Shown: positions 59,536 through 64,000 of the stretch, one piece after another
Layout: every line of letters begins with the position of its first letter
Numbering within the stretch: the first letter of the stretch is position 1
Assembly: GCF_004339575.1 (NCBI RefSeq)
Contig: NZ_SMFV01000004.1
Span: 62,001 to 126,000, forward strand
Direction: 5' to 3'
DNA: 64,000 bases
DNA from: Phorcysia thermohydrogeniphila
GTDB taxonomy: Bacteria > Aquificota > Aquificia > Desulfurobacteriales > Desulfurobacteriaceae
Notes under the pieces: generated by a model
The model's input: only the letters and a program-made list of their open reading frames with translations
What the model was told of the DNA's origin: nothing
The model's database searches: none
Program-made: the position numbers and the translations under genes

Positions 59536-61998
59536 ATGTTTGAAAGGTTCACCACGAAAGCAAGGCAAATCATCATCAAAGCCAAGGAGCAGGCCGTTGC
59601 CTTAAGGTGCGAAAAGCTCGGAACTGAACACATCCTCCTTACACTCCTAAAGGAGGATGAGATAACGAATCAGATTCTTGCCAAGTACAACATATCAAAG
59701 GCAAGAATTCAGGAGATTATCATATCTCAGGTTCAGCCGGTCTCCTTTGACGTTGACGTAAACACAATCACCTTCTCAACAGAAGCAAGGAGAGTCCTTG
59801 AGCATGCCCTTGAAGAGTCAAAAATCTTAGGACACGCCTACGTAGGCCCCGAACACCTTTTCATCGCCCTTGCAAAGGAAAGGCTTGGACTTGCAGGTAG
59901 GATTTTAAGGAGCTACGGACTTGACCACTACACCTTAAGAAGAGAGGTCTCTAACCTCCTTAAAGGAATCGCCAGAGAGAAAAAAGCTACAAGGCGCTCT
60001 TCCACTCCAAACCTTGATAAGTTCGGAAGGGACTTAACTAAGCTTGCCGAAGAAGGAAAGCTTGACCCGGTGATTGGAAGGGACAGGGAAATTGAAAGGG
60101 TAACCCACATCCTTGCAAGGAGGCGCAAGAACAACCCTGTTCTCATAGGAGACCCCGGAGTTGGAAAGACTGCCATAGTAGAGGGACTTGCCCTAAGGAT
60201 TGCAAAGGGTGAAGTGCCTGAAAAGCTCAAGAACAAGAGAATCGTCTCCCTTGACATGGCCTCCCTCATTGCCGGCACAAAGTACAGGGGTCAGTTTGAG
60301 GAAAGACTAAAGGCTATCGTCAGGGAGCTTGAGAACAACAAGGACGTAATCCTCTTTATTGACGAAATCCACACCCTTGTGGGTGCTGGAGCTGCCGAAG
60401 GTTCTATGGACGCTTCTAACATACTCAAGCCTTCTCTTTCCCGCGGTGAAATTCAGGTCATCGGTGCAACAACCATTGACGAGTACAGGAAGTACATAGA
60501 GAAGGACGGAGCTCTTGAACGCCGATTCCAGCCCGTTCTCGTAGAAGAGCCTTCTGTAGAGGACACAATTGAGATACTCAAAGGTTTAAGGCCAAAGTTT
60601 GAGGAGTTCCACAACGTCAAGATAACAGACGGAGCTATTGAGAGAGCCGTAAAGCTGGCCGTTCGCTACATAAACGACAGGAAACTCCCCGACAAGGCCA
60701 TTGACATCATTGATGAGGCAGGAGCAAAAGCTCAGCTTCAGGCAAGCAAGAAAGACTCACGGATAGAGAGCTTAGAGAAAGAGATTGAGAAGGTTCGTTC
60801 CCTCAAGGAAGAAGCCCTCGCAATGGCAGAGTACGAGAAGGCCCACTACTACAAACAGCAGGAGCTCTCCCTCTTAGCAGAACTTGAAGAGCTCAAGAGA
60901 GAGCAGAAGCTCAAGCAGAAGGAAGAGAAGATAGTCATAGATGAGGCCAAAGTTGAGGAGATAGTCGCCCTCTGGACTGGTATCCCTGTCCAGCAGTTAC
61001 AGGAGAAAGAGGCAGAGAAGCTCCTGAAACTTGAAAGCGAGCTCCACAAGAGAATCGTAGGTCAGGAAGAGGCCGTAAAGGCCGTCGCTAAGGCCATTAA
61101 GCGTTCAAGGCTTGGAATCAGGAGCAACACCAACAGGCCTATAGGCTGCTTCCTCTTCTTAGGTCCAACTGGCGTTGGTAAGACTGAGCTTGCCAAAGCC
61201 CTCGCAGAGGTTCTCTTTGGCGACGAGAAGGCAATGATAAGGCTTGACATGTCTGAGTACATGGAGAAGCACACAGTTTCAAGGCTAATCGGTGCTCCTC
61301 CCGGATACGTCGGCTACGAAGAAGGTGGTCAGCTTACAGAGGCTGTAAGGCGTAAACCTTACACGGTTATCCTCCTTGACGAGATTGAGAAGGCTCACCC
61401 GGACGTCCTTAACATCCTCCTTCAAATAATGGAGGACGGAAGGCTCACAGACGGACTTGGAAGAACAGTCTCATTCACAAACACCATACTGATTATGACG
61501 TCAAACCTTGGAGCTAAGCACCTCATTTCCTCACAGAAAGGTTTAGGATTTGAAGTGGCAGACGGAAAAGAGGAAGAACGCTCATTTGAGAGGATGAAGT
61601 CCTTTGTCCTTGAGGAGGTCAAGAAACACTTTAAGCCTGAGTTCTTAAACAGGCTTGACGGAATAATCGTCTTCCACCCACTTACCCGTGAGGACGTTAA
61701 GGAAATCGTCCGCAAGCAGGTTGAAAAGCTCAACGAGGAGCTCAAGGAGCGCAACCTTAAAGTTCACGTTACAAACAGGTTCATTGAGTACGTCGTTGAC
61801 AAGGAGTTTAAGAAAGAGTACGGTGCAAGGACTATCCGCAGAGCTCTCCAGACCCTCATTGAGGACAGGCTCACAGACGAGATTCTCATGGGAAGGTTTA
61901 CAGAGGGTGGAGAGGTCGTCTTTGACGTTACTCCAAAGGGTAGAATCTCCGTAAGGGAGAAAAAACCAAGGAAGAAAAAGGAAACTACCGGAGTGTAA
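59536..61998 (+). CDS. clpC: ClpC ATPase
   Basis: The 820-residue protein has two N-terminal Clp repeats ([40 protein letters not shown]), a first AAA module ([20 protein letters not shown]), a UVR-like middle coiled coil and a second AAA module ([40 protein letters not shown]). This is the ClpC type, the unfoldase partner of ClpP. The C-terminal tail is Lys-rich. It follows lolD by 20 bp and precedes rsmE by 3 bp. Confidence 0.95.
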   Translation: MFERFTTKARQIIIKAKEQAVALRCEKLGTEHILLTLLKEDEITNQILAKYNISKARIQEIIISQVQPVSFDVDVNTITFSTEARRVLEHALEESKILGHAYVGPEHLFIALAKERLGLAGRILRSYGLDHYTLRREVSNLLKGIAREKKATRRSSTPNLDKFGRDLTKLAEEGKLDPVIGRDREIERVTHILARRRKNNPVLIGDPGVGKTAIVEGLALRIAKGEVPEKLKNKRIVSLDMASLIAGTKYRGQFEERLKAIVRELENNKDVILFIDEIHTLVGAGAAEGSMDASNILKPSLSRGEIQVIGATTIDEYRKYIEKDGALERRFQPVLVEEPSVEDTIEILKGLRPKFEEFHNVKITDGAIERAVKLAVRYINDRKLPDKAIDIIDEAGAKAQLQASKKDSRIESLEKEIEKVRSLKEEALAMAEYEKAHYYKQQELSLLAELEELKREQKLKQKEEKIVIDEAKVEEIVALWTGIPVQQLQEKEAEKLLKLESELHKRIVGQEEAVKAVAKAIKRSRLGIRSNTNRPIGCFLFLGPTGVGKTELAKALAEVLFGDEKAMIRLDMSEYMEKHTVSRLIGAPPGYVGYEEGGQLTEAVRRKPYTVILLDEIEKAHPDVLNILLQIMEDGRLTDGLGRTVSFTNTILIMTSNLGAKHLISSQKGLGFEVADGKEEERSFERMKSFVLEEVKKHFKPEFLNRLDGIIVFHPLTREDVKEIVRKQVEKLNEELKERNLKVHVTNRFIEYVVDKEFKKEYGARTIRRALQTLIEDRLTDEILMGRFTEGGEVVFDVTPKGRISVREKKPRKKKETTGV

Positions 61999-62001
61999 GT
62001 A

Positions 62002-62721
62002 ATGAGGCGCTTTAAGGTTGACAAGGTAAAAAACGGCGAGGCCTTCCTGAGAGGACAGGAGGCCCGCCACGCCTTAAAAGTCTTAAGGCTTAAAAAAGGG
62101 GACGAGATAATCATCTTTGACGGGGAAGGAAAGGAGTACTTGGCCGAAATTACTGCAGCTTCACCAACGTCTGTGAAGCTCAAAGTCCTTGAAGAGATAA
62201 ACATAAACAGGGACAGCCCCTTAAAGTCCATTCTCTACATGGGTATAACAAACAAGCTCCAGAAGTTTGAGCTGGCAATCCAGAAGTCAACGGAGCTCGG
62301 AGTTACCGAAATCGTTCCCGTAATCTGTCAACGCTCATCAAACGCCCACAACATAAAGAACTGGGAAGGAAAGTTAAGACGCTGGAACGAGATAGTTATA
62401 AACGCAGCAAAACAGTGCGGTAGGAACATCCTTCCCGTAATTCACGAACCTGTAAGGCTTCCGGAGATTGAGAACAACACGGAGCTCTCCTTCGTTCTCT
62501 GGGAAAAAGGTGGAAAGTCTTTTAAAGATTACGAGTCCTACAACGCTAGCTCCGTCTCTTTCTTAGTCGGTCCAGAAGGAGGTTTAGACAAAACGGAAAT
62601 TGAAATCCTTAAAGAGAAAGGCTTTAAACCCATATACCTTGGAAAACGAATCTTAAGGGCAGAGACAGCAGCGATAGCTGGTATGAGCCTCGTCCAGTAC
62701 ATATGGGGAGACTTGGGATAG
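62002..62721 (+). CDS. rsmE: 16S rRNA m3U1498 methyltransferase
   Basis: The 239-residue SPOUT enzyme starts MRRFKVDKVKNGEAFLRGQE with ARHALKVLRLKKGDEIIIFD, and has the knotted C-terminal motifs LVGPEGGLDKTEIEILKEKG and LGKRILRAETAAIAGMSLVQ. It methylates U1498 in 16S rRNA. It sits 3 bp after clpC. Length matches the family (about 240). Confidence 0.95.
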   Translation: MRRFKVDKVKNGEAFLRGQEARHALKVLRLKKGDEIIIFDGEGKEYLAEITAASPTSVKLKVLEEININRDSPLKSILYMGITNKLQKFELAIQKSTELGVTEIVPVICQRSSNAHNIKNWEGKLRRWNEIVINAAKQCGRNILPVIHEPVRLPEIENNTELSFVLWEKGGKSFKDYESYNASSVSFLVGPEGGLDKTEIEILKEKGFKPIYLGKRILRAETAAIAGMSLVQYIWGDLG

Positions 62722-62754
62722 TCCCTTGCAAACCCTAATAGAGGTGATAGGAGC

Positions 62755-63300
62755 ATGGAAGTTCTCCTTGAAAGGAGCTACAAGGGGGTAACCATAAAGG
62801 TAATCCACGGCGATATAACGGACGAGGACACAGAGGCCATAGTAAACGCTGCAAACAGCTCTCTAAAACACGGCGGGGGAGTTGCAGGTGCAATTGTAAG
62901 GAAGGGAGGAACGGTTATACAGGAAGAGAGCGACAAAATAGGCTACGTTCCCGTAGGGAAGGCAGTTTACACCTCTGCAGGAAACCTAAAAGCAAAGTAC
63001 GTAATTCACACGGTAGGCCCTGTCTGGGGAGAGGGGAACGAGGAGGAGAAACTGAGGAGCGCAATCCGTTCAGCCCTTGAGGTGGCAGAAGAGTTAAAGG
63101 TAAAGTCTGTCGCCCTGCCGGCAGTTAGCACAGGAATATTCGGATATCCCAAGGAGTCTGGCGTTAAGGTAATCACAGATGAAGTCCTAAAATATATAGA
63201 CAATAACCCAGAAACCTGTTTAAAAGAAATCCACTTTACAAACATAGATAAGCTAACCTCAGAGCTCTTTTACGGGGAGCTCCTTCGCAGGCTGAGGTAA
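62755..63300 (+). CDS. Macro-domain protein (ADP-ribose binding/deacylation)
   Basis: The 181-residue protein has [60 protein letters not shown] and [20 protein letters not shown], the macro-domain loops that bind ADP-ribose. Such proteins remove ADP-ribose or O-acetyl-ADP-ribose. Single-domain, no partner ADP-ribosyltransferase in view. It follows rsmE by 33 bp with GAGGTGATAGG before its ATG. Confidence 0.93.
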   Translation: MEVLLERSYKGVTIKVIHGDITDEDTEAIVNAANSSLKHGGGVAGAIVRKGGTVIQEESDKIGYVPVGKAVYTSAGNLKAKYVIHTVGPVWGEGNEEEKLRSAIRSALEVAEELKVKSVALPAVSTGIFGYPKESGVKVITDEVLKYIDNNPETCLKEIHFTNIDKLTSELFYGELLRRLR

Positions 63301-63308
63301 GAAGTTCT

Positions 63309-64000
63309 ATGCTAAAGGAGCTCAAAACTGCCGACGGCTCTATTACCTTCTTTTCTGAGAAGTTCAACGAAGCCTACCACTCGGTTACTGCCGGAGCTTT
63401 CAGAGAATCAGTAGAAAAGTTCTGCATCCCCTGTAAGGTAGAGGAAAAAGTAAGAAAAAAGGGAGAGCTTAATCTCTTTGACGTCTGCTTTGGCCTTGGT
63501 TACAACACCGTCGCCTTCTTAGACACAGTATTTAAGGCCAACCCAAAAGCTAAGGTTTCAGTAGTCGGCTTTGAGATGAACCTCTCTGTAATAGGGAGCT
63601 CCCTTAAAGTAAACTGGAAGGAGTATGAAATCTGGAAGCCAATTATAAGAACAGCTTTAAAAAACAAGGGGTGTGAAAAAGGATTTCTAAGTCTAAACTA
63701 CGTAGACGAGAGAATTAGACTGAAAATCTTTATAGGAGAAGGAAGGGCTATTCTCAAAGCGTTTGGAGAAAGGTTTTATGGGTTTGCAGATGCAATTTTT
63801 CACGACCCTTTCTCCCCAAAAGTAAATCCGGAGCTCTGGACGCTTGAGTTCTTTTCTATCCTGAGAAGGATTATCAAGGATGATGGAATACTTGCAACCT
63901 ACTCTGCAGCCTCACCTGTGAGGAGAGCTCTCCTAATGGCCGGTTTTGGAGTAAAAGAAGGTATAGCCCTCGGGCGAAAGTCAAAGTCCACCGTAGCCTC
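63309..64000 (+). CDS. MnmC-like SAM-dependent methyltransferase (3' end cut by window edge)
   Basis: The frame opens at ATG 63309 and runs to the window edge (about 230 residues): MLKELKTADGSITFFSEKFN, EAYHSVTAGAFRESVEKFC, LNLFDVCFGLGYNTVAFLDT and ADAIFHDPFSPKVNPELWTL. These match the DUF752/MnmC methyltransferase domain, which completes the mnm5 modification of wobble uridine in tRNA. The C terminus and any fused oxidoreductase domain are not visible. It starts 8 bp after the macro-domain gene. Confidence 0.88.
   Translation, partial: MLKELKTADGSITFFSEKFNEAYHSVTAGAFRESVEKFCIPCKVEEKVRKKGELNLFDVCFGLGYNTVAFLDTVFKANPKAKVSVVGFEMNLSVIGSSLKVNWKEYEIWKPIIRTALKNKGCEKGFLSLNYVDERIRLKIFIGEGRAILKAFGERFYGFADAIFHDPFSPKVNPELWTLEFFSILRRIIKDDGILATYSAASPVRRALLMAGFGVKEGIALGRKSKSTVA

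Noticed and set aside
1-64000. CRISPR array or cas genes
   Set aside because: No regularly spaced direct repeats of suitable length; the only tandem array is the 11-bp repeat upstream of nuoA.

Overview
The window looks like chromosome from a thermophilic, chemolithoautotrophic, Gram-negative bacterium of the Aquificota, most like Desulfurobacteriaceae (Desulfurobacterium/Thermovibrio). This is an inference from gene content: outer-membrane flagellar rings and lipoproteins, an 11-subunit complex I without NuoEFG, an inositol-phosphate synthase of the kind used for thermoprotectant synthesis, two-subunit pyruvate carboxylase, ClpC, and very compact operons with overlapping genes.

Layout. 1-14456 (minus): one long run of genes that reads MEMO, ArsR regulator, thioredoxin, thioredoxin reductase, TlpA lipoprotein, EngB, RecN, NhaD antiporter and YqhA, then flagellar genes fliG-fliM-fliN-flgF-flgG-flgA-flgH-flgI-flgJ-flhA (flhA cut by the window edge). 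14543-14920 (plus): panD, converging on ino1. 14959-22605 (minus): ino1, a hypothetical, cpoB, a nitronate monooxygenase-like protein, DUF523, a catalytically dead M16 protein, purN, purM, a broken yhaM-type nuclease gene and a possible 45-residue ORF. 22595-32031 (minus): nuoABCDHIJKLMN behind tandem promoters and a four-copy 11-bp Pho-box-like repeat. 32187-34733 (minus): pstC-pstA-pstB without pstS. 34926-36974: an AT-rich restriction-modification island (small winged-helix-like protein, methyltransferase, EcoRII-C/PspGI-like nuclease). 37074-41475 (plus): dnaE, accA. 41482-43181 (minus): a cold-shock unit of promoter, two-state leader, cspA, terminator and DEAD-box helicase.

43190-49775 is the accessory region: an unexplained structured non-coding stretch, a lipoprotein and a 1664-residue secreted multidomain protein, both strikingly AT-rich, then a dead RelE/ParE-type toxin gene with its intact antitoxin, directly beside tRNA-Pro(GGG). 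49891-53634 (minus): pycB, pycA, pgpA. 53685-56605 (plus): folC, truD, a PflX-like radical SAM protein. 56616-58796 (minus): an AT-rich HEPN-type gene whose best start lies upstream of an A9 run in another frame, preceded by cca. 58838-64000 (plus): lolD-like ATPase, clpC, rsmE, a macro-domain protein and the start of an MnmC-like methyltransferase.

The most notable items are the cspA leader with two mutually exclusive 11-bp stems, the repeat array at the nuo promoters, the restriction-modification island with shared motifs upstream of both arms, the A9-interrupted HEPN gene, the yhaM gene that has lost exactly its HD motif, the toxin gene with two Trp-to-stop changes, and the large secreted protein with a partner lipoprotein. 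No CRISPR array, rRNA or intact insertion sequence was seen.
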